Origin: Achatina immaculata
Lineage: Eukaryota; Mollusca; Gastropoda; Stylommatophora; Achatinidae
DNA length: 64,000 bases
Reading direction: 5' to 3'
NCBI GenBank assembly: GCA_009760885.1
Contig: CM019702.1
Coordinates: 50,895,738-50,959,737, forward strand
The stretch's first letter is position 1; every line of letters starts with the position of its first letter. A model generated the notes under the pieces. The model did no database searches. It had not been told where the DNA came from and saw only the letters and a list, made by a program, of their open reading frames with translations. Made by a program: the position numbers and the translations under genes. Shown piece after piece: positions 11,130-22,569 of the stretch.

Positions 11130-11830
11130 GTGCAGTGGTGTTTCGGCCACAATTTGGTGTTTCTACGACAGTTTGGTGTTTCTGCCACAACTTGGTGTTT
11201 CTACGACAATTTGGTGTTTCTGCCACAATTTGGTGTTTCTACGACAATTTGGTGTTTCTGCCACAATTTGGTGTTTCTATGACAATTTGGTGCTTCTACG
11301 ACAGTTTGGTGTTCTGCCACAATTTGGTGTTTCTACGACAATTTGGTGTTTCTACGACAGTTTGGTGTTCTGCCACAATTTGGTGTTTCTATGACAATTT
11401 GGTGTTTCTGCCACAATTTGGTGTTTCTACGACAATTTGGTGTTTCTACGACAATTTGGTGTTTCTACGACAATTTGGTGTTTCTACGACAGTTTGGTGT
11501 TTCTGCCACAATTTGGTGTTTCTACGACAATTTGGTGTTTCTACGACAATTTGGTGTTTCTACGACAATTTGGTGTTTCTACGACAGTTTGGTGTTTCTG
11601 CCACAATTTGGTGTTTCTACGACAATTTGGTGTTTCTACGACAATTTGGTGTTTCTACGACACAATTTGGTGTTTCTACGACACAATTTGGTGTTTCTAC
11701 GACACAATTTGGTGTTTCTACGACACAATTTGGTGTTTCTACGACACAATTTGGTGTTTCTACGACACAATTTGGTGTTTCTACGACAATTTGGTGTTTC
11801 TACGACAGTTTGGTGTTTCGGGCACAATTT
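11130..11830. repeat. 20/22-bp minisatellite, about 34 units
   Basis: The unit TTTGGTGTTTCTACGACAAT repeats. The last six units carry an extra AC (22 bp), showing local homogenisation of a new variant. The frame of 238 residues at 11135-11851 is array translation, as shown by equally long frames in the other two phases. Confidence 0.95.
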
Positions 11831-11924
11831 GATCAGAAGACTCTACTATAATGCAGTATTTATAATGTAGAAATAACTTTATCCCGACAACATGTTTATT
11901 GGCAGTGTCCAGCTCACACCTGTA

Positions 11925-12170
11925 ATCATATCATATAATGATTGCGTCTATAATCATATCATATAATGATATCGTCTATAATCATATCATATAGTGATAG
12001 CGTCTATAATCATATCATATAGTGATAGCGTCTATAATAGTATCATGTAGTGATAGCGTCTATAATAATATCATATAGTGATAGCATCTATGATCATATC
12101 ATATAATGATAATGTCTATAATCATATCATATTATGATAGCGTCTATAATCATATCATATTATGATACTT
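11925..12170. repeat. 28-bp AT-rich minisatellite
   Basis: TATAATCATATCATATAGTG followed by ATAGCGTC, about nine units. The core ATCATATCATATAGTGAT is partly self-complementary. Confidence 0.88.
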
Positions 12171-12224
12171 ACACAAAACAGTAAAGTGAACTCCACTGCT
12201 GAAACTATCGCTTGTGTTTTTGCT

Positions 12225-12925
12225 GCTGTTCCTAAACCAGCTACAAACTAACCTCCCTCTACATCAGCTACAAACTAACTACCCTCTACACTAGCTACAA
12301 ACTAATTACCCTCTACACCAGCTACAATCTAACTACCCTCTACACCAGCTACAAGCTAACTACCCTCTACACTAGCTACAAACTAATTACCCTCTACACT
12401 AGCTACAAACTAACTACCCTCTACACTAGCTACAAACTAACTGTTCTCTGAACTAGCTACAAACTAACTACCCTCTACACTAGCTACAAACTAATTACCC
12501 TCTACACTAGCTACAATCTAACTACCCTCTACACTAGCTACAAACTAATTACCCTCTACACTAGCTACAATCTAACTATCCTCTACACTAGCTACAAACT
12601 AACTACCCTCTACACTAGCTACAAACTAACTACCCTCTACACTAGCTACAAACTAACTACCCTCTACACTAGCTACAAACTAATTACCCTCTACACCAGC
12701 TACAATCTAACTACCCTCTACACTAGCTACAAACTAACTGTTCTCTGAACCAGCTACAAACTAACTACCCTCTACACTAGATACAAACTAATTACCCTCT
12801 ACACCAGCTACAAGCTAACTACCCTCTACACTAGCTACAAGCTAACTGTTCTCTGAACTAGCTACAAACTAATTACTCTCTGTGCTAGCTACAAGCTAAC
12901 TACCCTCTACACTAGCTACAAAAGT
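12225..12925. repeat. 27-bp minisatellite, about 25 units
   Basis: The unit contains TACAAACTAACTACCCTCTA and CACTAGC. Variants with ATTACC or GTTCTCTGAAC are scattered among the units. Confidence 0.93.
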
Positions 12926-13233
12926 TTTGTGTGGCAGTCTTGCCCTAACTACCACAAAGTAATCAACTTCGGTCTAGTTTTTGTTTCTTATAATACTTCT
13001 CAACAGTCAGCTTTTACTCAGTTTGTCTGAGTTTTTGTCTGGTATCTGTCACTGTTAAATGATGCATTTAACTTGTATGCATTTCCCTGACCCACATTGC
13101 TTTTATTGTGAAGCGAAAATCATAGCCAAAACCTGAGCGGAAATATTTCTCTATGTGTGTGTGTGTTTGCTCTTGCCAGCAGTAACAGCTAGGTAACTAG
13201 TCTGACAATAAGAAAGTTAATATAATAAGAAAG
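12926..13233. other. 3' flank of receptor gene A
   Basis: This is downstream of the gene A stop codon on the minus strand. It holds a short (GT)n near 13155. I do not see a convincing polyadenylation signal. Confidence 0.4.
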
Positions 13234-13842
13234 TTAAAGTAAAGACTTGTCTCTATCCAAGCAGAAAATGTGACGAAAGATGCTTCTGTATTTACTGCTC
13301 ATGTGGTAGTAGATGAAAATGTTGACGGACGAGTTGAGAGTCTCCAGTATGAAACCAAGACCTCCAATGATGAAGAGCAGGTCTTTGTATTTTCCGTAGA
13401 CAGTAAACTCTGGGACCAGACACATGGCAATGAAGATTATACTTAGAGGGATGAAGCAAGCAATGAACATTGTGGAGATCATGACAACCATCTTTCCTAC
13501 TTTGGTGTTCCGGTTAGAAATGTTGTCAGCTTGGCTGCTAGTGGCGGATCTTTTCCTCCATTTTGTTTTGCTCTGTAGCTTGATAACCAGGGTAATGGTG
13601 CAGACGACGATGACGAAGAAAGAAATAAATGGAAACAAAACGTTATTAATAACGTAAGAAAACTTGTCTACGGTGTCCCGATCATCCGTGACGTAGATAC
13701 CGATCAGGGTTTTGTTTCTTTCAGGGTAGAACTTCCAGCCCAACCTGTTGACCACATACACCGGGGCCACGCTAGATATCAGGACAGCAAACACACACAC
13801 GATGGCCATACACACACGTTTTGGAGTGACATAACTTTTCAC
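13234..13842 (-). CDS. Receptor gene A, exon 3 (TM4 to C-terminus)
   Basis: The acceptor is CTCCAG at 13848-13843 and the exon begins GTGAAAAGT, so the first codon is valine continuing from exon 2, not a start. It encodes 202 residues, including SSVAPVYVVNRLGWKF after TM4 and KVGKMVVMISTMFIACFIPL in TM6. The C-terminal tail is short and basic, ending DRDKSLL. It aligns end to end with the last exon of gene B. Confidence 0.88.
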   Translation of the reverse strand: MKSYVTPKRVCMAIVCVFAVLISSVAPVYVVNRLGWKFYPERNKTLIGIYVTDDRDTVDKFSYVINNVLFPFISFFVIVVCTITLVIKLQSKTKWRKRSATSSQADNISNRNTKVGKMVVMISTMFIACFIPLSIIFIAMCLVPEFTVYGKYKDLLFIIGGLGFILETLNSSVNIFIYYHMSSKYRSIFRHIFCLDRDKSLL

Positions 13843-16800
13843 CTGGAGGATTAGCGAAAAAACAGGTCCCTTGAAGTTGCCAGTACAAGCTAGTAATTAT
13901 TTGTGAGAACAATTCTTGCTGGTCTCCCCAGCAGCAAAACACTTAATCCACTGATGTTACAAACATAAACAAGATATTAGAAACATAAACAAGATGTTAC
14001 AAACATAAACAAGATGTTACAAACATAAACAAGATATTACAAACATAAACAAGATGTTACAAACATAAACAATATGTTACACAACACAAACAATATGTTA
14101 CACATATAAAAAAGATGTTACAAATATAAACATGATGTTACAAACATAAACAACGTGTTACAAACATAAACAAGATGTGACATATCTCAACTCTTCAATA
14201 CATTCCTCCCACAACGAGCTTGTTCTAAGATTTTTTGTCATATTTTTCTATGAGAAAATGGAAGTTTACACAATTCCGCTCTCACAACCTGCGACAGACA
14301 TACAGACATCAGATAAAAACACATCAAACGAAGGCAGACAGATTAGACAACGAAGACTGTCTCTAACAAAAGACACTGATGTACAGGAAACGAAGAACTA
14401 ATTTTTTCTTTGTACCACACGAATAGTTTTGTTTAAAAGTATATAAAACAAAGTATATACACGAATAATTAGTGTATAAGTATATAAATCTAAGTATATA
14501 CCTATACATAAACTTTTAACAGCGCTCTAGTCACATAAAGTATTGTCACATAAAATGTAACATCGCTCTAGCCACAAAAAGTTTTAACAGAGCTATAGCC
14601 ATTTAAAGTTTTAATAGCGCTCCAGTCACATAAAGTTTTAACAGCGCTCTAGTCACAAAAAGTGTTAACAGCTCTCTAGCCACAAGTTTTAACAGCGCTC
14701 AAGTAACAAAAAGATTTAACAGCGCTATAAACATAGTGTTTTAACTGTGCTCTAGTCACATAAAGTTTTACCAGCTCTCTAGTCACATAAAGATTTAACA
14801 GTGCTGTAGTCACACAAAAATTTAACAGCGCGCTAGTCATATAAAATTTTAACAACGCTCTACTCACACACAGATTTAACAGCGCTATAAGTACATAGTG
14901 TTTTAACAGCGCTTAGTCACACAAAGTTTTATCAGCGCTCTAATCACTGAAAATTTTAACAGTGTTGTCATACAAAGCTTTCACAGCGTTCTTGTAAGAC
15001 AAAACTTTCCAGTAACTTTATGAGCGCTATTAAACTTTGATTTCTCTCATAATTTAATGCCTGTATTATACAAAATATCTCTCACATTGAAAACATTTGT
15101 TATCGACGGACATTTTCCAAACACTTAATAGATCTATTATACACATACGTCTCTCATACCTTTAATAACCCTATTATACACAGACGTCTCTCATACTATT
15201 AATAGCCATATTATACACAGACTTCTCTCATACCTTTATAGCCCTATAAGAAATATATATGTATACACAGACATCTCTCATACCTTTGATGATGCTGTTA
15301 TACACAAATATCTCTCATACCTTTGATGATGCTGTTATACACAAATATCTCTCATACCTTTGATGATGCTGTTATACACAGACTTCTCTCATACCTTTAA
15401 TGGTGCTGTTATACACAGACATCTCTCATACCTTTAATGTTGCTGTTATACACAGACTTCTCTCATACCTTTAATGATGCTGTTATACACAGACATATCT
15501 CATACCTTTAATGTTGCTGTTATACACAGACATCTCTCATACCTTTAATGGTGCTGCTATACACAGACATCTCTCCAGTGTGATGAGAGCTGTCATCCAG
15601 CTAGTTATGCGGGTGAATGTTGTGTGTGGTATCCCGCCTGTGAGGTAGGACACTTCTATGGCGTGGAATGGTAGATCTGCTGAGCTGAAGGCCGGGGTGA
15701 AGCTGATTGTTTCAGAAATCATTGTTAGAAGACAGCCTATGTCAGACACCGCCAGACCTGGGAACAGAATTAAGGGTCAAACTTGTATACTCATACAAAA
15801 TGTAGCACTATAAGGTCCACTGACAAAAATAACAAAAGTGGCATGATGATGATTGTACTCTGGCCTGTGTAGCCAGTTCATCTGACGTCATCCCCTCCTG
15901 TACAGCCATCAGTGTCTCAAAAAGGTTCTTCACTTCTGTGCTATATTGTTCTGGTATTTTGTAAGATCAAAGCGGAGTGGTCTTGATCCCGTAACTGTCT
16001 TTTTTATCTTTATCTTCTTGTCTGCTATTAATAACTCATGGTCCGTGTCACAATCAGCACCTGGTAAAGTTTTTGCTGAAGTTATACTTGATCTTCACAG
16101 TTGAGTTTATTAGTCTGAATTTGGTATAGACGAACAATTCAAGTGCACCTCACATTGCCATCACCGGTTACCCTAATATATTTCTTTAAAGCCGTGTTTG
16201 CAGCACACTTCTACAACTGGAAAAGAAAGATTGTGCTAGTCCCACTCATAACTCGAGAGACTGGGCTAATACACTCATAACTCGCGAGATTATAATAATC
16301 CCACTCATAACTCAGGAGACTGTGCAATCCCACTCATAACTCGAGAGATTGGGCTAAATTCACAGGTAACTCGAGAGATTATAATTGTCCTACTCATAAC
16401 TCGAGAGACTGGATAATCCACTCATAACTCCAGAGACTGGGCCAGTCCACTCATAACTCGAAAGACTGGGCTAGTCCCAATCATAACTCTAGAGATTGGG
16501 CTAGTCCCACTCATAACTCGAGAAACTTGGCTAGTACACTCATAACTCGAGAAATTATATAGTCCCACTTATAAATCAAGAGATTGGGCTTGTCCCACTC
16601 ATAAATCAAGAGCCTAGGCTAGTCTCACTCAAAATTCAAGAGACTAGGTTAGTCCCACTCATAACTCGAGAGATTATAATAATCCCACTCATAACTCGAG
16701 AGATTGGGCTAGTCTCAATCTTAACTCGAGAGATTGGGCAAGTTTCAATCATAACTCGAGAGATTGGGCTAGTCTCAATCATAACTCGAGAGATTGGGCT

Positions 16801-17131
16801 AGTCTCAGTCATAACTCGAGAGACTGGGCTAGTCTCGATCATAACTCGAGAGATTGGGCTAGTCTCACTTATACGACTTCTTAGAGTTACCTAAAAGACT
16901 GACGTTCACTGAGTCCTTGAAACCTTGTTTGACAAAACAAATAATATTGACAATGTTAGTCCCCAGACCGAACAGGCTAATAGTTTGGCAGACAGCTGTG
17001 TAGATTATCCAGTGACATATAAGTATTGTTTCATCGCTCAAAATTGGTTGTGATTTTCTCTTGAGTTGTAAGAAAGCAGACGTTGATGTTGCTGTGTCTA
17101 CTGATGCCATTATAAGACTTCCAGCCGTCAT
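13234..17131 (-). CDS. Chemosensory-receptor-like GPCR gene A (three exons)
   Basis: Spliced coding sequence on the minus strand: 17131-16891 (241 nt), 15757-15543 (215 nt) and 13842-13234 (609 nt), giving 354 residues. All boundaries are GT..AG, with a phase 1 intron splitting a glycine codon and a phase 0 intron after K152. It is a rhodopsin-class receptor: TM1 about residues 36-66 (GLGTNIVNI), TM2 with LAVSD (D86), and TM3 ending in ERC at 142-144 in place of DRY. TM4 is about 162-184, then an extracellular loop with an NKT sequon. TM5 is 214-240, TM6 268-296, and TM7 306-332 with NSSVNIFIYY where most relatives of the class have NPxxY. It should be a plasma membrane G-protein-coupled receptor. 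Odour or taste sensing is inferred from the gastropod family. Both introns are filled with minisatellites. No frameshift or stop is present, so it appears functional. Confidence 0.85.
13965..14175. repeat. 20-bp minisatellite in gene A intron 2
   Basis: ACAAGATGTTACAAACATAA repeats about ten times. It ends about 120 bp upstream of the exon 3 acceptor. Gene B has an unrelated 20-bp array at the comparable place (62560-62745). Confidence 0.93.
14505..14960. repeat. 27-bp minisatellite in gene A intron 2
   Basis: The unit contains AGCGCTCTAGTCACATAAAG and TTTTAAC. About 16 diverged units. Confidence 0.88.
15118..15555 (-). repeat. 37-bp array of the exon 2/splice-donor junction (gene A)
   Basis: On the minus strand each unit consists of the last 33 nt of exon 2 (codons ERCLCIxAPLK) followed by the first four intron bases GTAT. 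The true exon end at 15543 is the first unit, and about ten further units follow in the intron, each carrying AAAG followed by GTATGA. Divergence increases away from the exon (15118-15240 is most decayed). Read-through of the true donor meets TGA at once, so the extra donors cannot extend the protein. Confidence 0.88.
15543..15757 (-). CDS. Receptor gene A, exon 2 (TM2-TM3)
   Basis: The acceptor TTCCCAG ends at 15758 and the exon starts GTCTGGCGG, completing a split glycine codon. It encodes LAVSDIGCLLTM (TM2), a loop with SSADLPFHAIEVSYLTGG, and TM3 ending LITLERCLCIAAPLK. The length of 215 nt is exactly that of exon 2 of gene B. The donor is AAAG/GTATGA at 15542. Confidence 0.88.
15855..16105 (-). 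mobile_element. RTE-like element, endonuclease-RT linker fragment
   Basis: The minus strand encodes SAKTLPGADCDTDHELLIAD followed by KKIKIKKT and RFDLTKYQNN, the segment between endonuclease and polymerase. It matches the interrupted element at 485-1000 but lacks the insertion found there. It lies in intron 1 of gene A, same orientation as the gene. Confidence 0.8.
16220..16872. repeat. 30-bp minisatellite abutting gene A exon 1 donor
   Basis: Units with CATAACTCGAGAGATTGGGC repeat about 21 times. The array stops about 20 bp from the exon 1 donor (GTAACT at 16890). Units nearest the exon are the most uniform. Confidence 0.93.
16891..17131 (-). CDS. Receptor gene A, exon 1 (N-terminus and TM1)
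   Basis: The ATG at 17131 opens a frame of 80 codons plus one base. The N-terminus is about 35 residues and has no obvious cleaved signal peptide. TM1 carries WIIYTAVCQTISLFGLGTNI and is followed by the family signature KQGFKDSVNVSLLG. The donor is TTTTAG/GTAACT. The next downstream methionine (residue 8) is an alternative start. Confidence 0.82.
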
Positions 17132-18025
17132 CTTTTAGTGTCAGTCCAGGGCGCGCAAACAAAAAAAAAAATCTTGATTTTGTAGATCCTAATATACATG
17201 AGTCACAGCTCTCAGTGTAATTAACAGACTTATGTAATAGAAAAACTGCAAGCGCTTGAAACAACAATCAATAATGCATCAATATTTACAAAGCTACACT
17301 TATTCACTGGTCAAATGTCAATATTCGTAAGCTTACAATGTTAGTTCTGCGTCACAAACTGATTTTATTTATATTTTAATTATTTCCCGTTCTTGCTGTG
17401 TCTGTGTACTGTAATTTTCTGATTAAATCAATAGATAATGATAAGAAAAACTGATCCACTCACTGGTTACCAGCTCTGGGAGTACAGCAATTAAGTGTGG
17501 CATGACACGTCACATTGAGAAGTTTCTTCTCTCTTAATTACCCGCCGGAGACAGTAAATGTGTCCCATTTGTGTAATTAGAATTGAAATAATTTATTTAA
17601 CGTGAACATTAAGAAGTGTGACTGTTAACATGATCTTTTCTAGCAGGCCGATAGTTATGGAAAATGCATCTAATTCTACGATAATTTAGAAGAGAGTTCT
17701 TCATTGTATGTAAAATCTCATAAAGACAAGACATACAATTTTTTCACATTCATACGGAAGACAATTTGATGATTTTGTTCAGGTCGTTTTCATGATAGCA
17801 GGTAACGTTCCTAATTTATGGTTTTTGTCTTTTGCTGTAGTATTTATCTGCTGCTGCATGTTGTGATTTCTCTTCCTCTGTTTATATTTTGCTGTATCGT
17901 CGCTTGTTTAAGAACACGCTTCATCTGCCTATTTTATACCTTGTTTTATCTACAACTTGTTATCATTTTGCTAATATACTTGCATGTCCATCGACTAAAT
18001 GACTTCACTTAGTCAGAAGAAAAAG
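17132..18025. other. 5' flank of gene A; no other gene seen
   Basis: AT-rich unique sequence. It could hold the gene A promoter, but no element can be defended from sequence alone. The small frame at 17818-18012 is hydrophobic by composition only. Confidence 0.4.
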
Positions 18026-18026
18026 C

Positions 18027-18067
18027 ACACATACATACATACATACATACATACATACATACATACA

Positions 18068-18101
<34 letters not shown>

Positions 18102-18190
18102 CATACATACATACATGCATACACACATACACACATACATACATACACACATACATACATACATACATACATACATACATACATACATGC
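18027..18190. repeat. (CATA)n microsatellite
   Basis: CATA repeats about 40 times with a few CACA/TATA variants. The Tyr-Ile-His and Met-Tyr-Val-Cys frames over it are artefacts. Confidence 0.97.
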
Positions 18191-18294
18191 ATTCTCACGC
18201 GTTCTTGTGACTATTTTCTTACAAATATTACAATAAAACAACTCAAACACTCGTAGCTAAGAAAAGAATGTACATCTATGCATTATACAACATG

Positions 18295-18870
18295 CACCTC
18301 AGGTGTCTAAATTAAATTTGCAAGAAGATATGTGTTCAGATGTCTAAATTAAAGTTGAAGATATGCATCAGATGTATAAATTAAATTTGGAAGAAGATAT
18401 GTGTTCAGGTGTCTAAATTAAATTTGCAAGAAGATATGTGTTCAGATGTCTAAATTAAAGTTGAAGATATGCATCAGATGTATAAATTAAATTTGGAAGA
18501 AGATATCAAGGAAAAGAACTAAAATCATAAAAATCAGGATTTAGGAATATCCAGCTACTTTATGTTGTCAAACCTTCAACTGACAACACTTGTAAACACT
18601 GAAATAATGAGTATTAAATATGCTTTGTCTTAATGATTTCAGCATTTCATAATAGTCTGAATACTGTCTTAATGTTTTCAGCATTTCATAATATTCTGAA
18701 GTACTGTCTTAATTAATGTTTTCAGCATTTCATAATATTCTGAAGTGCTATCTTAATGTTTTCAGCATTTCATAATATTCTGAAGTACTGTCTTAATGTT
18801 TTCAGCATTTCATAATATTCTAAAGTACTGTCCTAATGTTTTCAGCATTTCATAATATTCTGAAGTATCT
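18295..18870. repeat. Two minisatellites (about 120 bp and about 42 bp)
   Basis: At 18295-18510 a composite unit of about 120 bp (GAAGATATGTGTTCAG... AAGATATGCATCAGATGTAT) occurs nearly twice. At 18615-18870 a unit with AATGTTTTCAGCATTTCATA occurs about six times. Confidence 0.82.
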
Positions 18871-18959
18871 GTACGCTGGGAGGAAATATTTCCCATACTT
18901 TTTGTGATACGTTACAAATTTACGTCCCGTTACTGACATTATATCAGTTTTGCTTAATG

Positions 18960-19935
18960 TTCGTTAAATTTATGGGTTTTTTATCTATCTTTTACTTGGG
19001 TCTCGGGTCACGCGCCGTTGTTGGTTTAGGATCATTACCCATCTTTGCTAGTTAAGGATTATGGGTCACTGGTCGCTAGTTTAGGGTCGTGGGTCACCTA
19101 TCATTGCTAGTTTAAAGTTTTATGTCGCATACCATCGTTTGTTTATGATCGTGGGTCGTCTATAATTGCTAGTCTATTGTCATGAGCCATTTACCATTGG
19201 TAGATTTAGACCATGATCACCCATCATTGCTAGTTTAGGGTCCTGGTTCGGACCACGGATCACAGTTTAGGAACCACATGAACACAGATCACAGTTTAGG
19301 AACCACATGAACACAGATCACAGTGTAGGAAAACTTGATCACAGATCACAGTGTAGGAAAACTTGACCACAGATCACATTGTAGGAAAACTTGATCACAG
19401 ATCACAGTGTTGGAAAACTTGATCACAGTGTAGGAAAACTTGATCACAGATCACAGTGTATGAAAACTTGACCACAGATCACAGTGTAGGAAAACTTGAC
19501 CACAGATCGCAGTGTACTAAAACTTGATCACAGGTCACAGTGTAGGAAAATTTGATCACAGATCACAGTGTATGATCTTTTTTGGTGCACTTTGTATATT
19601 ACAACAATGTTTACTTCTAGTTCATTTTTTTGCGCTTTGTATATTACCACAAATGGCTAATCCTATTTATTTTTGATTCACTTTGTATATTACCACAGTG
19701 GACAAAATCCCATTTCTTTTTTTATGCATTTTGTATAGTACCACAGTTCGCTGATCACATTTCTTTTTGATGCACTTTGGGTAGTACCACAGTGGGCTAA
19801 TCCCATTTCTTTTTTGGTGCACTTTGCATAGTAGCACAGTGGGCAGATCCCATTTCTTTTTTGGCGCATTGTGTATATCCTCATAGTGCCCGCAGTGGGG
19901 GATGACCCTCCTATTTTTCTGACACACCTTGTATG
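18960..19935. repeat. Three adjacent tandem arrays
   Basis: 18960-19250 is a decayed array around CATTGCTAGTTTAGGGTC. 19255-19572 has about ten units of about 30 bp with ACTTGATCACAGATCACAGT. 19570-19935 has about six units of roughly 58 bp with TTTTTGGTGCACTTTGTATA. Frames over the last array have no domain. Confidence 0.82.
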
Positions 19936-20200
19936 TAAGCATCTGTAATAATGCATCGAGTTTTCCTTTGCCATTGGCAGTTATGTGGCTGACTTTTTAA
20001 TGTTTAAAAAATATTTGCTTAAGTCAGTCCAGGTTCTTTCTGAACATAAATATTTTAAATTAACTGCATTTTAATACTCGCTTTGTTTCAGCAACAAATA
20101 TACTGAACCGAGTACAGAAGTACAAGCATGGAATTGATACTGCAAATAGCTGAACCTGGATTTTATTGAGGTCACGATAAAACCTTTTTTTCAATTTTAT

Positions 20201-20203
<3 letters not shown>

Positions 20204-20251
<48 letters not shown>

Positions 20252-20350
20252 CGGGGATGGAGAGATAGAGAGAGAGAGAATGGGAAGATGGAGAGAGAGA
20301 TGGAAGGAAAGAGAGAGAGACAAAAGATGGAGAGAAAGAAAGAGGTAACC
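20204..20350. repeat. (GA)n tract and purine-rich sequence
   Basis: A pure (GA)n run at 20204-20244 and interrupted GA-rich sequence to 20350 lie directly beside the mariner left end. Confidence 0.93.
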
Positions 20351-20429
20351 AGCGAGAGAGATACAAAGGACGTTCAGAAAGTAATACACCACATCGTTTT
20401 TCTCAGGAGCTGTTTATTCAAAAAGCATG

Positions 20430-21540
20430 AAATTTATATACAATATTCATGGATATATCATGTAAACATCGGTATTATTGAACATACTCCCCATCAACTT
20501 GTACGGCTTTACGCTAGCATGAAACAAGTACCAGATTTTCTCTTGATTATGTAGCCATTTATTCGCTGCATGAATCACTCCTTCGTCATCTTCAAATCTT
20601 ACTCCTTGGAGTGCATCTTTAAGTGGACCAAACAGATGGAAATTGGAGGGTGCCAAGTCGGGACTATAGGGTGGATAGGGTAGTACAGTCCAATTTGGTG
20701 ATTGCTTCCTGTGTTGTCAGATTTGTGTGAGGGCGAGCATTGTCATGAGGGAAAAGCAGGTCTGCTGGATTCTTGTGCAGCCAAGCTCTGCAAAATCGTT
20801 GACTGAGTTTTTTTCAATGTCTTAATGTAAGCTTGCGAATTGATTGTCTCTCCTCTTGGCATAACATCCACAAGAATCACACCTTCAATGTCCCAAAAGA
20901 CAGTGATCATGACCTTTCCAGCTGAATGGCTTGTCTTGAATTTCTTTCTTCGTGGTGATTGCGGATGATGCCACTCCATCGACTGTCTTTTTTTGTCTCA
21001 GGTTCAAATGATGTGCCCAGGTTTCGTTACCTGTTATGATCTTGGCCAAAAAGTTCTCTCCCTCAGCACTGAAACGCTCCAACAATTCAGAAGAAATTGC
21101 TTTCCTTTGCAATCGATGGTCATTTGTGAGACTTTGAGGAATCCATCTTGGCCAAACCTTAGAAAATCCGAGAGCTTTAATAACTGCATTTACACTGCCA
21201 TTGCTGACTGACAGCTTTAATGACAATTGTTGAGTAGTGATATGCCTCTCAGTAAGAATAATGCTCTCAGTGCATTTCAACATTTCTGCCTTGGTGGCTG
21301 TGGCAGGACATCCACAGCGAGGCGGATCATGCAACTCCTTATCTCCACTTATTGATTCTTTGATTCTCTGAACCCAGCGACTGACTGTACTCCTGTCGAC
21401 TGAAAAACTTCATTACACATCACATAAACGCTTGTGAATGTTCACAACAGTTTCATTTTCTGCAACGAGAAATTCTATCACAATTCGCTGCTTATACCGC
21501 AAGCTGCTAACACGCTCCATTTCAACGGTGAGGGCAGCCA
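20430..21540 (-). pseudogene. Decayed mariner transposase
   Basis: Three overlapping minus-strand frames (21334-20885, 20979-20743 and 20656-20447) cover one ancestral transposase of about 345 residues. The order is the N-terminal DNA-binding half, the first catalytic block (IITGNETWAHH, Asp to Asn), DVMPRGETINSQAYI, the second aspartate in HDNARPH, and the third in SPDLAPS. The family normally has DD34D catalysis. Frame changes near 20950 and 20690 and two consecutive stops near 21415 make it non-coding now. Confidence 0.88.
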
Positions 21541-21587
21541 TATTCTTTAGCCATTTGCGGTACAATTTGGTTCACAGGATTGACATA

Positions 21588-21712
21588 TGCCCTATTTAAA
21601 GTGTGCAAACCGTCATGCTTCTGTCTTCATTATTAGATGAAAAAAATGCCATATTTAAAGTGTACAAAGTTTCATGCTTCTGTCTTCATTATTAGCTGAA
21701 AAAGAACGATGT
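21588..21712. repeat. Direct duplication inside mariner end
   Basis: A segment of about 63 bp with ATTTAAAGTGT and CATGCTTCTGTCTTCATTAT occurs twice, just inside the right inverted repeat. Confidence 0.85.
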
Positions 21713-21879
21713 GCTGCATCACTTGCTGAACGCCCCTCATACTTATAGACAGTAGTTTGACAGTGTTGATGCTCATTTTTAAACAAATTTATTTCAAATA
21801 TAAAACTGGAACACACATAAAAATCTGAAATTATTTTTTACTGGAGTGTTAACATGTTCCGCTTTATAACCTAGGTACA

Positions 21880-22540
21880 GTAAACTTTTTGTCGGATGTT
21901 GTGAAATTCAGGAAACGTGTTTATTCTGTGTATAATAAAACTTGTTTTTTAATGTTTTGTGAAACTGAGTAGAAATGTTTATCCTGGATACAATAAATTT
22001 GTTGTTTAATGATTTGTGAAATTCAGGAAACATGTATTTCCTGAGTACAATAAACTTGTTATCGGATGATGTGAAATTCAGGAAACATGTTTATCATGGG
22101 TACAATAAACTTGTTATCGGATGATGTGAAATTCAGGAAACATGTTTATCATGGGTACAATAAACGTCTTGTCGGATATTGTGAAATTCATCAAACATGT
22201 TTATCCTGGGTACAATAAATGTGTTATTTAATGTGAAATTCAGGAAACCTATTTATCCTGGGTATGATATCTTTGTTGTATAATATTTTGTGAAATTCAA
22301 GATACAAGTTTTTCAAAGGTGGAATAACCTAATTGTCGGATGTTGTGATATTCAGGAAACATGTTTGTTCTGGATACAATACAATCGTTGTTTAATGTTT
22401 TGTGAAATTCTGTGAACATGTTTATCCTGGGAACAATAAATTTATTGTTTGATGTTTTGTGAAAATCAGGGAACATGTTTATCCTGGGAACAATAAATTT
22501 GTTGTTTGGTGTTGGGATGATCAGAAAACCTGTATTTTGG
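21880..22540. repeat. Minisatellite of about 57 bp, 11-12 units
   Basis: Units share GTGAAATTCAGGAAACATGT and GGGTACAATAAACTTGTT. Divergence is moderate. Confidence 0.9.
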
Positions 22541-22569
22541 GTACAATACTAGATAACATCGGATGAATC

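Larger units (their letters stand above)
20364..21739 (-). mobile_element. mariner-family DNA transposon, 1376 bp, inactive
   Basis: The ends form inverted repeats of about 40 bp. The left end reads GGACGTTCAGAAAGTAATAC. The right end, read inward, reads GGGCGTTCAGCAAGTGATGC, and both continue into CACATCGTT. TA dinucleotides at 20362-20363 and 21740-21741 are the target duplication. The minus strand encodes a transposase of the mariner type. Its N-terminal helix-turn-helix half includes MERVSSLRYKQRIVIEFLV near 21518, then VDRSTVSRWVQRIKES, PQSLTNDHRLQRK and the catalytic blocks TGNETW, PHDNARPH and SPDLAPSNFHLFGPLKD. At least two stops or frameshifts break it near 21410-21420 and 20690. The first catalytic aspartate is replaced by asparagine. 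Confidence 0.92.

Noticed and set aside
11135..11851. 238-residue open frame
   Set aside because: Translation of a 20/22-bp minisatellite. The other phases are open too and there is no domain.
20288..20554. Plus-strand frames across the mariner element
   Set aside because: Shadows of the minus-strand transposase and GA-rich flank.
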